Positions 1 through 7,303 of a DNA stretch of 39,667 bases are shown piece after piece. The first letter of the stretch is position 1. Each line of letters starts with the position of its first letter. A model generated the notes under the pieces. It made no database searches. It was not told the DNA's origin and was given only the letters and a program-made list of their open reading frames with translations. The position numbers were made by a program, and so were the translations under genes. The DNA comes from Candidatus Edwardsbacteria bacterium (GTDB lineage Bacteria > Edwardsbacteria > AC1 > EtOH8), in contig JAVHLB010000015.1 of assembly GCA_031082425.1 (NCBI GenBank), positions 1-39,667 on the forward strand. The letters run 5' to 3'.

Positions 1-210
1 GAGTTCAGCAGCAGAGCTGATGCGACTTGGGGTCCCCGCCTGCGGCAATTTTGCTAAAGCAGAAACGGACGTTAAAAATTCATTGCAAAGCTATGCCTCT
101 TGCCCTGATCAAGGAATTTAGTCCGTGGATATATATATTTTCGAAAATTACTGGGCGGACAAGGCTTCCTTCGTTTGCTTTGCATGGGTCTTGCTCAGGA
201 CATGCTTTTG

Positions 211-237
211 TTACTTTTCTGGCCCACAGAAAAGTAA
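211..237. repeat. Perfect 10-bp inverted repeat (hairpin)
   Basis: TTACTTTTCT (211-220) and AGAAAAGTAA (228-237) are exact reverse complements around a 7-base loop. The element lies in the otherwise featureless stretch before the first gene (1-274). The open frame at 27-278 across it has no protein-like features. It resembles small dispersed hairpins found between genes in many genomes, but only one copy is visible here. Confidence 0.5.
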
Positions 238-274
238 GGGCGTTTATCCTTCAATCTCATAAGGAAAAAACAAA

Positions 275-1003
275 ATGAAAACATATTTCGCTTTTCTTTT
301 GCCGTTTTTCCTGCTGCCTCTGACAACCTCCCATGCCCAGCCAGTCTTCGAGGCCGACACCTTCGCCGTAGGCCAGAAGAAGCTGGTCATCCATTTCATC
401 GGCCACGGCACCTTAATGCTGGACTACGATGGATTGATCATTCATGCGGACCCGGTGGGCCGCTACGCAGACTATGCCAAATTGCCGAAAGCTGACATCA
501 TCCTGATCACCCACCAGCACCAGGACCATCTGGACAAGGAGGCCATCACCAGGATCCTGTCGGAAAAGACGCGCATTATTCTAAACCGGGCTTCTTACGA
601 CATCCTGGGCTTCGGCAAAGCCATGGTCAACGGCGATACCATCACCATAAAAAATGTTAAGATAACCGCCGTTCCGGCCTATAATACCACCAAGGGGCGG
701 GACAAGTTTCACCCCAAGGGACGGGACAACGGCTATGTTCTTGATTTTGGTGGCAAAAAGATCTATATCGCCGGTGACACCGAAGATATCCCGGAGATGA
801 AGAATCTGAAAAGTATCGATATCGCCTTCCTGCCCATGAACCAGCCCTACACCATGACCGCCAAACAACTGGTAAATGCAGTGAAAGTCATAAAACCGCG
901 GATCGTCTATCCCTACCACTACGGCGACAGCGATCTAACAGTCCTGCCGGGACTGCTAAAGGGGGTCAAAGGAACGGAGCTGCGCATCCGCCGGATGAAC
1001 TGA
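275..1003 (+). CDS. Secreted metallo-beta-lactamase-fold hydrolase
   Basis: A 242-aa protein. Residues 1-21 form a signal peptide (short basic start, hydrophobic core, cleavage after SHA), so it is probably exported. The MBL signature is present: THQHQDHLD at residues 79-87 supplies the HxHxDH metal ligands, D168 in GDTED and H215 in the YPYHYGDSD segment supply later ligands. This matches the UlaG-like/UPF0173 branch of the fold (metal-dependent hydrolases, substrate usually unknown). The start at 275 is supported by an AAGGA ribosome site about ten bases upstream. It stands alone; no operon partner follows in the same direction within 250 bases. The fold is secure, the substrate is not. Confidence 0.85.
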   Translation: MKTYFAFLLPFFLLPLTTSHAQPVFEADTFAVGQKKLVIHFIGHGTLMLDYDGLIIHADPVGRYADYAKLPKADIILITHQHQDHLDKEAITRILSEKTRIILNRASYDILGFGKAMVNGDTITIKNVKITAVPAYNTTKGRDKFHPKGRDNGYVLDFGGKKIYIAGDTEDIPEMKNLKSIDIAFLPMNQPYTMTAKQLVNAVKVIKPRIVYPYHYGDSDLTVLPGLLKGVKGTELRIRRMN

Positions 1004-1165
1004 GATATGGTCGCCCACGAAACACACGAACAGACACTAAAATCATCACCTTTCCTTTTGAGCCCTAAATAACTTTTGCGCAATTTCGCGATTTTAGCGG
1101 GAGATCACCGGAGACAGGCTTCTGTTTTGGCTATAAAAATATTTTAAATTATTTAAAAATAACAC

Positions 1166-1194
1166 TTGACAAACCACCGGCTTTGTGATACACT
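1166..1194 (+). promoter_or_regulatory. Sigma-70-like promoter of the zinc-ribbon gene
   Basis: TTGACA (1166-1171), a 17-base spacer and TACACT (1189-1194). It reads toward the zinc-ribbon gene at 1304 and would leave a leader of about 100 bases. The -35 box is perfect and the -10 matches 4 of 6. Confidence 0.6.
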
Positions 1195-1303
1195 GCTCAA
1201 TAGTAAAACAACCCAAGCGTCCGGAAAACCAATTCCCCGTGTCAGTTGTTAATTGACCAGGGGGTTTTTTTTCGGGCAAAAAACACAAAATCCAAGGAGA
1301 AAC

Positions 1304-1579
1304 ATGAGTTTCACGGACAAGACCCTATCCTGCAAAGAGTGCGGGAAACCATTCACTTTCACTGCCGGCGAGCAGGAATTCTATCAACAGAAGGGCTTCC
1401 AGAATGAGCCCCAGCGCTGCCCCGACTGCCGCTCAGCCAAAAAGAGCGAAAGACGCGGACCCCGCCAGATGTTCAAAGTGACCTGCGCCGACTGCGGCCA
1501 GGACACCGAAGTTCCCTTCAAGCCCACCGGCGATCGTCCCGTCTATTGTTCGGACTGCTTTGCCAAGAACCGCGCCTAA
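1304..1579 (+). CDS. Small zinc-ribbon protein (zf-trcl type)
   Basis: A 91-aa protein starting at the ATG at 1304, chosen because AAGGAG lies just upstream; an earlier in-frame start has no ribosome site. It carries four CxxC pairs: CKECG near residue 10, CPDC near 45, CADC near 65 and CSDC near 83, which would build two zinc ribbons. The segment between the first two pairs (FTFTAGEQEFY, then KGFQNEPQRCPDCR) is characteristic of the probable zinc-ribbon family PF13451. Role unknown; such proteins are often abundant and short. It is monocistronic, between its own promoter (1166) and a strong terminator (1628). Confidence 0.85.
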   Translation: MSFTDKTLSCKECGKPFTFTAGEQEFYQQKGFQNEPQRCPDCRSAKKSERRGPRQMFKVTCADCGQDTEVPFKPTGDRPVYCSDCFAKNRA

Positions 1580-1627
1580 ACTTCTAACATCGTCATTCTA
1601 AATTTGCCAGATATAGATGATAGGACA

Positions 1628-1659
1628 AAACCTCCCGGGAAACCGGGAGGTTTCTTTTT
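1628..1659 (+). terminator. Rho-independent terminator
   Basis: An 11-bp perfect stem (AAACCTCCCGG with CCGGGAGGTTT) closed by a GAAA tetraloop and followed by CTTTTT. It ends the zinc-ribbon transcription unit. Confidence 0.9.
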
Positions 1660-1795
1660 GCCCAAAATGGCGGCCCGGGTCGAAAACCAGCCCCCTGGCT
1701 GAAACAGGCCAAAATATCTGATCGGGAATGCCGGCCGGTCACATACTTTGCCTCTTGCTAAAATATCTGCTCTGGGGTAAAATAACACCTGAGAT

Positions 1796-2878
1796 ATGAC
1801 TAGAAACAGAAAGAAAAAAAGGTCCAATCTATGGATCGTGCCGGCGGCGGGGCTGGTTCTTCTGGCGGCCCTGGCCCTGCGCCATTTTGCCGGACGGCCA
1901 CCAAAGCCGTCCCTGCCGGATATTTCCCGGAGCCAGCCCTCCCATCCCGCCCCCCGGGATATTCGGGGCCTGCAGGAAACCCTGTCGGACCAGGGCTTTG
2001 CCATCCGGGCCCTCAGCCCGGGCGACGACAGCTCCCGGAATTTCCTGATCTACATCCCGCCGGGATATCCCCTGGTCCAGGCCAATTTGATCATAAACCG
2101 CCTGGCCCGGGCCGAACACTACACCCCAGCCAGATCGCTGGAGAACCGGAAGAAGCAGCGGCTGGAGCTGGCCTTTCTTTCCCGTGATTCCCTGGCCCTC
2201 AATATAACCGTTCTCAAAAAAAAGGCTCCGGCCGAAAAAACCTCCCACCTGCCCAAGATCGCGCTGGTCCTGTATTTCTGGCCTCCGGAGATATCCTCCC
2301 TTTCCGGGCACTTCGACAAGATAGCGGCCATCAAAACCTTGATAGTGAAGGACAATTGCCGGCCAAAGGACCGGGAGATAGTCTGCACGGCAATCCTGGA
2401 GCCTAAGGGCTACCCCGGGAACGATCCCGGCCCCAGCACCATTTTGGTGGACGATCCCACGGGAAAAATAAAAAACAAGCTGGACGATGCCGCCAATACG
2501 GCCGATGAGCCGGTTGGCCTGTACCTCTGGCAGGGATCACGGGCCGTGGAGGACGACAGGATCACGGATATGATCACCTCCTATTGCAGCCGCAATCAGC
2601 TCATCCTTCTCGAGCCCTACCCCACGGCCCAATCCCTGGTAAAAAGATCCGCCGCAGGCAACGCCTGCCTTTATATTACCCCCGATCTGGTAATTGACCC
2701 TAAAGCATCCGCCAATAGTTGTCTATCTCAGCTGAAAAATCAACTTGCCAAAACCAAGGCCCGATCGCTTATCCTGCTGCCGGCCACCGAGAACGCCCTG
2801 AAAGCCCTCAATAAGGTCCTCACCACGGAAACCGCCGCCCATTACGAATTTGTGGCCGTTTCCGGGATGATGCAATGA
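1796..2878 (+). CDS. Membrane-anchored YibQ-like divergent polysaccharide deacetylase relative
   Basis: A 360-aa protein. Residues 1-11 are strongly basic and about 12-32 form one membrane segment, leaving the rest periplasmic. The C-terminal half follows the order seen in divergent polysaccharide deacetylases (PF04748, YibQ): an ALVLYFWPP strand, EPKGYPGNDPGPSTI, a helix, GLYLWQGSRAVEDD where family members usually read nHmGSxaTxd, then ILLEPYPTAQSL, LYITPDLVIDP and a closing strand SLILLPA. Several residues expected for the metal site (the first DD pair, the HmGS histidine, the late H) are not visible, so it may be catalytically inactive. The ATG at 1796 has no clear ribosome site. Assignment is by motif order only. 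Confidence 0.45.
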   Translation: MTRNRKKKRSNLWIVPAAGLVLLAALALRHFAGRPPKPSLPDISRSQPSHPAPRDIRGLQETLSDQGFAIRALSPGDDSSRNFLIYIPPGYPLVQANLIINRLARAEHYTPARSLENRKKQRLELAFLSRDSLALNITVLKKKAPAEKTSHLPKIALVLYFWPPEISSLSGHFDKIAAIKTLIVKDNCRPKDREIVCTAILEPKGYPGNDPGPSTILVDDPTGKIKNKLDDAANTADEPVGLYLWQGSRAVEDDRITDMITSYCSRNQLILLEPYPTAQSLVKRSAAGNACLYITPDLVIDPKASANSCLSQLKNQLAKTKARSLILLPATENALKALNKVLTTETAAHYEFVAVSGMMQ

Positions 2879-2927
2879 AAATTTGAGGTTCACCGGAGCG
2901 GGTATTGCTTATAGCCCGGGGATCTGA

Positions 2928-2958
2928 CATTTGGCCAAGGAATTCCTCTGGCCAAATG
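2928..2958. repeat. 31-bp near-perfect palindrome
   Basis: CATTTGGCCA (2928-2937) and TGGCCAAATG (2949-2958) are exact reverse complements. The centre, AGGAATTCCT plus one C, is itself palindromic, so the whole forms a long hairpin or cruciform with a single-base bulge. Confidence 0.7.
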
Positions 2959-2989
2959 GAATGCTATCCTGCATATTATTGGATATTTT

Positions 2990-3022
2990 AAAGGCTGGAA
3001 ATATTTTCCCAGCCTTTTTCTT
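2990..3022 (+). terminator. Terminator-like hairpin
   Basis: AAAGGCTGG (2990-2998) pairs with CCAGCCTTT (3009-3017) across an A/T-rich loop, followed by T-rich sequence. Probably ends transcription of the gene at 1796. Confidence 0.7.
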
Positions 3023-3223
3023 TTATTGGTCAACATTTAGACTCCACTGTCAAAAATATATGGCTATTGTCAAAGCATTGGTGGTGTTGTGTTTCTTTTA
3101 TAACTCTTTGGTATTCATTATATTAAAAATATTTTATCAACCTGGCATGACAAGTGCTTGTATATAATACCAGAACGCAAACAAAACAAAACAAATAAAC
3201 TCTAAAACCCAAGGAGAGCTAAA

Positions 3224-3604
3224 ATGAAAAAGGTAACCATCTTCGCAGCCCTGTGCGGAGTCATCTTCGCCGGAATAACCACCACCTGTTACGCCCGCCC
3301 CAACTGGGGAAGATTTTTGCCCAGGCCTATCGTTATCCCGGCCGATTCCCTAGGCAGCGATATCATTATTGCCGCCATCGATTTCAGAAAGTATCTTCCC
3401 CGGCCCATTATCAACCCCGGTGATTCCACCGGATTTTCATCCCCTATTGAATTGGTTGCCGCTCCGATCGCCAAGGATCCCCCGCCGCATCCTTGGTTGA
3501 GAAGGACCTTAACTGCTCATCAGAACGAGATAATCATCTCCGCTGTTCCGGTTGCCAAGGATCCCCCGCCCCACCCCTGGCATAGAAGGACTCTCACCGC
3601 TTAA
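3224..3604 (+). CDS. Small secreted protein with two internal duplications
   Basis: A 126-aa protein that I do not recognise. Residues 1-24 are a signal peptide (MKK start, hydrophobic core, cleavage after CYA). The mature part consists of duplicated motifs: FLPRPIVIPADSLG resembles YLPRPIINPGDSTG about 26 residues later, and APIAKDPPPHPWLRRTLTA is repeated almost exactly as VPVAKDPPPHPWHRRTLTA at the C terminus. It is rich in proline and arginine. The AAGGAGAG site upstream supports the start. It is a single-gene unit ended by a strong terminator. Function unknown; a cell-envelope or host-defence-like peptide precursor is possible but unsupported. Confidence 0.7.
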   Translation: MKKVTIFAALCGVIFAGITTTCYARPNWGRFLPRPIVIPADSLGSDIIIAAIDFRKYLPRPIINPGDSTGFSSPIELVAAPIAKDPPPHPWLRRTLTAHQNEIIISAVPVAKDPPPHPWHRRTLTA

Positions 3605-3623
3605 AGCAATTACCACCAAACAT

Positions 3624-3655
3624 AAAAAAGCCGCAGCTTAGCTGCGGCTTTTTTA
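3624..3655 (+). terminator. Strong rho-independent terminator
   Basis: A 14-bp perfect stem starting with six A and GCCGCAGC (3624-3637), a TTA loop, then GCTGCGGC and a T run to 3654. The A run on the other side makes it usable in both directions. Confidence 0.92.
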
Positions 3656-3661
3656 TTTCCC

Positions 3662-3690
3662 TTGACAAAACACCTTCTGATACTTATATT
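3662..3690 (+). promoter_or_regulatory. clpB promoter
   Basis: TTGACA (3662-3667), 17-base spacer, TATATT (3685-3690). It lies directly behind the preceding terminator and reads into clpB through a leader of about 155 bases. No CIRCE element (TTAGCACTC-N9-GAGTGCTAA) is present. Confidence 0.7.
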
Positions 3691-3713
3691 TATTACTCGA
3701 AGCATATCAGAAG
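3674..3713. promoter_or_regulatory. Inverted repeat spanning the clpB promoter
   Basis: CTTCTGATA (3674-3682) and TATCAGAAG (3705-3713) are exact 9-bp inverted repeats. One arm lies in the promoter spacer and the other just past the start point, which is the arrangement of an operator. Confidence 0.45.
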
Positions 3714-3762
3714 ACATAAGGCCAGGAATGGCCCTGATTACCTTCAATGGATCTTCTTAACC

Positions 3763-3778
3763 CAGCTCTTAAGAGCTG
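3763..3778. repeat. 16-bp perfect palindrome in the clpB leader
   Basis: CAGCTCTTAAGAGCTG is fully self-complementary and sits between the clpB promoter and gene. It could be a protein site or a leader hairpin; sequence alone does not decide. Confidence 0.5.
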
Positions 3779-3854
3779 AGTTAAGTGTACGTCCCGTACC
3801 AGCCTTGGGCCGTTCCCGGCCTTTTAGATAAATTGCTAATTTTGAAGGATCCTT

Positions 3855-5267
3855 ATGCGCTTGGATAAATTTACCGTAAAATCCCAGGAGGCCCTGGAGG
3901 CCGCCTCCGGACTGGCCGGGCAAAAGAACCATCAGGAGATAACCCCGGAGCACCTGCTTTTATCATTGCTGGTCCAGGATGACGGGGTGGTGGTCCCCAT
4001 CATTCAGAAGCTGGGGGCCAGGCCGGAAATGATCCGGGACCGGCTGGCACAGGAGATCGATGCCATCCCGAAGGTCTATGGCGGAACCGGGCAGGCCCAT
4101 ATGTCGCCCGGGCTCAACCGGGTGCTGCAGGAGGCCATGAGTGAGGCCGACCGGATGAAGGACGAATACGTATCGGCCGAGCACCTGCTTTTGGCTATCT
4201 CCGAGGGATCCGGAAAAGCGGCCCAGATCCTGAAGAATGCCGGTATCACCAGAAATGCGGTGCTGAAGGCCCTGGTGGACATCCGGGGCAATCAAAGAAT
4301 AACCGACCAGAACCCCGAGGGAAAATACCAGGCCCTGGCCCGCTACAGCCGCGACCTGACCGATCTGGCCCGCCAGGGAAAGCTGGACCCGGTGATCGGC
4401 CGGGACGACGAGATCCGCCGGGTGATCCAGGTGCTGTCCCGCCGCACCAAGAACAACCCGGTGCTGATCGGAGAGCCCGGGGTCGGCAAGACCGCCATCG
4501 TGGAGGGCCTGGCCCAGCGGATTAATTCCGGCGATGTGCCGGAGACCCTCAGGAACAAAAAGGTGGTGGCCCTGGACATGGGGTCACTGATCGCCGGGGC
4601 CAAGTTCCGGGGCGAGTTCGAGGAGCGCCTGAAGGCGGTGCTCAAGGAGATCGAGACCGCCGCCGGGGAGATCATCCTTTTCATAGACGAACTGCACACC
4701 CTGGTGGGCGCCGGCAAGGCCGAAGGCGCCATGGACGCCTCCAACATGCTGAAGCCCGCTTTGGCCAGGGGCGAATTGCGGATGGTGGGCGCCACCACCC
4801 TGGATGAATACCGCAAGAACATCGAGAAGGACCCGGCCCTGGAGCGCCGGCTGGCGCCCATCGTGGTCCAGGAGCCGTCGGTGGAGGACACCATCGCCAT
4901 CCTGAGGGGCCTCAAGGAACGCTATGAACTGCATCACAAGGTGCGGATCAAGGATTCCGCCCTGGTGGCGGCGGCGGTGCTGTCCCATAGATATATCTCC
5001 GACCGCTTCCTGCCGGACAAGGCGGTGGACCTGATAGATGAAGCATCGTCCAGATTAAGGATCGAGATCGACAGCCTGCCCACCGAGATCGATGAAGTGG
5101 AGCGCCGCATCATGCAGCTGGAGATCGAGCGGACCGCCCTGAAGAAGGAGCGGGACCATGCCTCCCAGGAGCGCCTGGCCAGACTTGATGCCGAGCTGGC
5201 CGAGTTGAAGGAAAGATCCTCGGCCATGAAGGCCCACTGGCAGAATATGCTTTATCAGGTAATATGA
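3855..5267 (+). pseudogene. clpB: ClpB disaggregase, N-terminal part, cut by the prophage
   Basis: ClpB is the Hsp100 AAA+ chaperone that, with DnaK, solubilises protein aggregates. This piece holds the N domain (from RLDKFTVKSQEAL), NBD1 with Walker A GEPGVGKT at residues 206-213, Walker B LFIDELHTL and the arginine-finger/sensor region, and the first part of the coiled-coil middle domain. Host sequence ends at 5245, within codon 464; the frame then reads six phage-encoded residues and stops, giving 470 aa against about 860 for the family. The missing sequence resumes at 39252-39254. Joining the ends across one CAGAA copy restores the frame exactly (WQN|EKAAI). The fragment could still bind ATP through NBD1, but should lack disaggregase activity. 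Confidence 0.95.
5241..5245. repeat. Left target-site duplication (CAGAA)
   Basis: Five bases, CAGAA, repeated at 39249-39253. Five bases is the duplication length made by Mu-family transposition. Neighbouring bases differ between the copies, so the duplication is exactly five. Confidence 0.93.
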
Positions 5268-5273
5268 GATATT
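5260..5273 (+). promoter_or_regulatory. Putative transposase-binding site L1
   Basis: TAATATGAGATATT lies 14 bases inside the left end. It aligns at exactly the same distance from the end as the R1 site (39221-39234) and shares the TGAGAT core. In Mu-family elements such end sites are bound by MuA. Confidence 0.6.
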
Positions 5274-5334
5274 AAAAAGGGGAATTTAAAAGGGCAAAGT
5301 TATTGGAGTTATTAGTAGTTGCGGCACAAATGCC

Positions 5335-5348
5335 GGTTTGAGATTTTA
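5335..5348 (+). promoter_or_regulatory. Putative transposase-binding site L2
   Basis: GGTTTGAGATTTTA carries the 12-base sequence GTTTGAGATTTT, found as its reverse complement in both right-end sites. It is about 75 bases from L1, a wider gap than between R1 and R2, as in Mu where the left sites are spread out. Confidence 0.65.
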
Positions 5349-5355
5349 TACCCGT

Positions 5356-5482
5356 TTTTACCGGTTTACTACCGTAAACGGCCGCCGTATAAAGGGCATT
5401 TAAAAAGGCCGTAAAGGCCATAATACAGCGTTATATAAGCCAGTTACGGCGCAAATACAGTCTCACCAGTAAACCGGTAAAA
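5356..5482. repeat. 15-bp inverted repeat in the left end region
   Basis: TTTTACCGGTTTACT (5356-5370) and AGTAAACCGGTAAAA (5468-5482) are exact reverse complements about 97 bases apart. A related GTTTAC-TACC-GTAAAC dyad sits at the first arm. No gene covers this stretch. Confidence 0.6.
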
Positions 5483-5486
5483 CACC

Positions 5487-5614
5487 AAAAGGTGCGAACA
5501 AAGGTGCGAATAAACAATAAATACTTCGCACCTTTTATTATTTATTATATATCAATAACTTATAATACATAATATTACTAAATACCGTTTTAAGAGGTAG
5601 GCAAAGGTGCGAAC
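5487..5614. promoter_or_regulatory. Four AAAGGTGCGAA repeats with an IHF-like site
   Basis: AAAGGTGCGAA occurs at 5488-5498, 5500-5510 and 5604-5614 in the plus orientation and inverted as TTCGCACCTTT at 5525-5535. The A/T-rich interval contains TATCAATAACTTA (5550-5562), a full match to the IHF consensus WATCAANNNNTTR. In Mu a left-end operator/enhancer array with an IHF site serves repression and transpososome assembly; the same role is likely here but unproven. Confidence 0.6.
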
Positions 5615-5648
5615 AAGGTTGGGCGTTTTAAGAGTAATTTTAAAGCAG

Positions 5649-5936
5649 TTATTTATTATTATATATTTGTGTAAGATCATGCCCCTTAACCACCCACTCA
5701 AGCTTAGATCCGCAATGCCTGCATAGTATATTCCCAGGCTCGATTACCCCTTTGCAAAGCTTACACTTTACCCGGTGATCGGGAAGATTTAAAGCAATAA
5801 ACCAGCCCAGTGGCCCAAGGCATAAACTAAGCACAGCGCCGCCGCCAGTCTGCCCTTTGAATCTGCCGATCCATGCGCCGCCTAAAATAAATATTGCCCA
5901 CAAATAAGGCACCAGAAAAATTGAGACTATCTCCAT
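5649..5936 (-). CDS. Small membrane protein with C-terminal zinc ribbon
   Basis: A 95-aa protein. Two hydrophobic segments (about residues 4-22 and 30-50) are followed by CKLC-x9-CRHC, a zinc ribbon, and a polar tail. The start has a very strong AAGGAGGG site. It lies 12 bases downstream of the repressor gene on the same strand, so it should be expressed in the lysogen. Position next to immunity suggests a superinfection-exclusion or lysogeny-maintenance role, which is inference; I do not recognise the family. Confidence 0.75.
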   Translation of the reverse strand: MEIVSIFLVPYLWAIFILGGAWIGRFKGQTGGGAVLSLCLGPLGWFIALNLPDHRVKCKLCKGVIEPGNILCRHCGSKLEWVVKGHDLTQIYNNK

Positions 5937-5948
5937 AATCCCTCCTTT

Positions 5949-6647
5949 TTAAAATTTACCGCCTACCCAGACAACCTTCCCGAGAACATTTATATCTGAT
6001 CCTTTAATCTCGAACGGATCCAGCATTTTATTATCGCTGACGATCTGCACCATTCCTTCCGGCTTTAGCTGGACTCTCTTCACAACCAGGGTATCGTCGA
6101 AGCGAAGCAGGTAAACACTACCGCTCTTCAATATCTTCTGGCTCTGGTCCACCATTACCAGGTCGTTATCGTTAATAGTGGGAACCATGGAATCTCCGGA
6201 GGCTGTTACCACCAGCAGGTCTTTGCCGGAAACACACAGCACTTTCTCTATATAATGGTGCGGGAAAAGCAGGTGCCCGGTAATGTTCTCCTGGCAAATA
6301 TAGCAGCCTGACCCAGCCGCCGCCGCTACATTATATAAGGGCACTCTCACACTGGCCTCAGCGCTATACTCGCTGAGGCCTTCTTTTATTACCCTTGGAT
6401 TATCACCATCATAAATAATCGGCTTACTATCGTTAATAAAAATCTGTTCGGTGTTGCCACATAGCCATTGAGGATTCACGTTAAAAGTAAAAGATAAAAC
6501 CCTCTCAAGCTGATTAGACAATTTTGTCTTTCCGGTCTCAATATTTTTTATTTGGTACCATTTGAGACCTATCAGCTTTGCCATTTCGGCTTGAGTTAAA
6601 GAAAGCTCTTTTCTTAACTCTTTTAATAATAGTGACTTATTAACCAT
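5949..6647 (-). CDS. LexA/CI-type phage repressor (HTH + S24 peptidase)
   Basis: A 232-aa protein from the ATG at 6647; a longer open frame exists, but the HTH homology begins here. Residues 4-60 are a lambda-type HTH (LTQAEMAKLIGLKWYQIKNI). Residues about 100-230 are an S24 peptidase: S153 in SGDSM and K190 in VVKRV form the Ser-Lys dyad, and A111-G112 is the likely self-cleavage bond. Such repressors are cut when RecA is activated, so induction by DNA damage is expected, unlike the Mu c repressor. It is transcribed leftward, divergent from the early operon. An exact copy of its putative operator lies within its own coding sequence at 6516-6529. No clear ribosome site precedes the start, so the mRNA may be near-leaderless. 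Confidence 0.9.
   Translation of the reverse strand: MVNKSLLLKELRKELSLTQAEMAKLIGLKWYQIKNIETGKTKLSNQLERVLSFTFNVNPQWLCGNTEQIFINDSKPIIYDGDNPRVIKEGLSEYSAEASVRVPLYNVAAAAGSGCYICQENITGHLLFPHHYIEKVLCVSGKDLLVVTASGDSMVPTINDNDLVMVDQSQKILKSGSVYLLRFDDTLVVKRVQLKPEGMVQIVSDNKMLDPFEIKGSDINVLGKVVWVGGKF
6516..6529. promoter_or_regulatory. Intragenic operator copy
   Basis: AGACAATTTTGTCT, the exact reverse complement of the 14-bp operator in the early promoter (6691-6704), lies inside the repressor gene 175 bases away. A random exact match is unlikely, so it is a candidate second repressor site, possibly for looping or autoregulation. Confidence 0.6.
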
Positions 6648-6680
6648 ATAAAAATATTTTTTAAAATAGCTATTTTTGAC

Positions 6681-6709
6681 TTGACAAATTAGACAAAATT
6701 GTCTATAAT
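6681..6709 (+). promoter_or_regulatory. Early rightward promoter
   Basis: TTGACA (6681-6686), exactly 17 bases, TATAAT (6704-6709): both boxes are perfect sigma-70 consensus. It drives the early genes from 6754. The spacer contains the operator dyad at 6691-6704. Confidence 0.88.
6691..6704. promoter_or_regulatory. Repressor operator in the early promoter spacer
   Basis: AGACAAAATTGTCT has half-sites AGACAA/TTGTCT around a two-base centre. It fills the promoter spacer up to the -10 box, so a bound repressor would block polymerase directly. Confidence 0.7.
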
Positions 6710-6753
6710 CCAACTTAACCAATAAATGAAACTTTACAGAAACGGAGGGGGAA

Positions 6754-7011
6754 ATGGAACGGGTATTAATTATACGCATTCCCTGGTGGCCCAGAATCAG
6801 TAGCGCCTGGCTAAGGGCCGGTGGTGATCTTTTGCGCACGGCGTTGATAAACGCATCTATCGCCATAAACAGAAAAGTATTTGGGATCCACCTGTGTCGA
6901 TCTTCTCAGGGGTTTGAAGCAAGGTATTCGGTTGTTGATATGGCGGCCGATCGCTGGATCAGGGTCTTTGATAAAGAGAACAGGCGTCTTACACATTATA
7001 TTAAACCATAA
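6754..7011 (+). CDS. Small early protein of unknown function
   Basis: An 85-aa protein, the first gene after the early promoter, with a strong GGAGGGG ribosome site. It is basic with several tryptophans (IPWWPR, AADRWIRVF) and has no recognised motif. First-position early genes in temperate phages are often host-takeover or regulatory factors; nothing in the sequence decides between these. Confidence 0.6.
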   Translation: MERVLIIRIPWWPRISSAWLRAGGDLLRTALINASIAINRKVFGIHLCRSSQGFEARYSVVDMAADRWIRVFDKENRRLTHYIKP

Positions 7012-7042
7012 ACCAATAACAACAAAAACGGAGGGAGAAACC

Positions 7043-7303
7043 ATGGCTACAATAGGGACTGGTGGCAAAAGCATTGTTACTCCAGCAATGAGACGGATCA
7101 TGCGTAAAAATTCAAGAAACCTGGAGGCGCTGCCGCAGCCAGGTATGCTACCCAAAAAAAGCATCCGGCCGCGGAGGGATCCCCTAACGGAGGGTAAAAT
7201 GAGTACAACCACCCCATTAACCCCCGAATTAAAAGAAGCTATTTTTGAGGCAATTGAGCAGGACGTTCTGAATGGTGGGCGACTATCGTTTTTAAAACAT
7301 TGA
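7043..7303 (+). CDS. Small early protein with internal in-frame restart
   Basis: An 86-aa protein starting at 7043 behind CGGAGGGAG. An in-frame ATG at 7199 has an equally good ACGGAGGG site and would give a separate 34-aa product beginning MSTTTPLTPELKEAIF. The two halves look different: a basic N-terminal part (MRRIMRKNSRN) and an acidic helical C-terminal part. The last 65 bases overlap an opposite-strand gene (7239-7493). Function unknown. Confidence 0.55.
   Translation: MATIGTGGKSIVTPAMRRIMRKNSRNLEALPQPGMLPKKSIRPRRDPLTEGKMSTTTPLTPELKEAIFEAIEQDVLNGGRLSFLKH

Larger units (their letters stand above)
2879..3223. other. Intergenic region with palindrome, terminator and weak promoter
   Basis: No gene is credible in these 345 bases. 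It holds a near-perfect palindrome at 2928-2958, a terminator at 2990-3022, an A/T-rich stretch, and a TATAAT (3163-3168) ahead of the next gene without a good -35 box. The leader before 3224 contains a short AACAAA-type repeat and a good AAGGAGAG ribosome site. Confidence 0.6.

Noticed and set aside
27..278. Open frame of 83 codons at the window start
   Set aside because: No ribosome site, composition unlike a protein, and it runs through an inverted repeat.
5487..5614. CRISPR array from the repeated AAAGGTGCGAA units
   Set aside because: Units are about 11 bases, irregularly spaced, and one is inverted; no cas genes are present.
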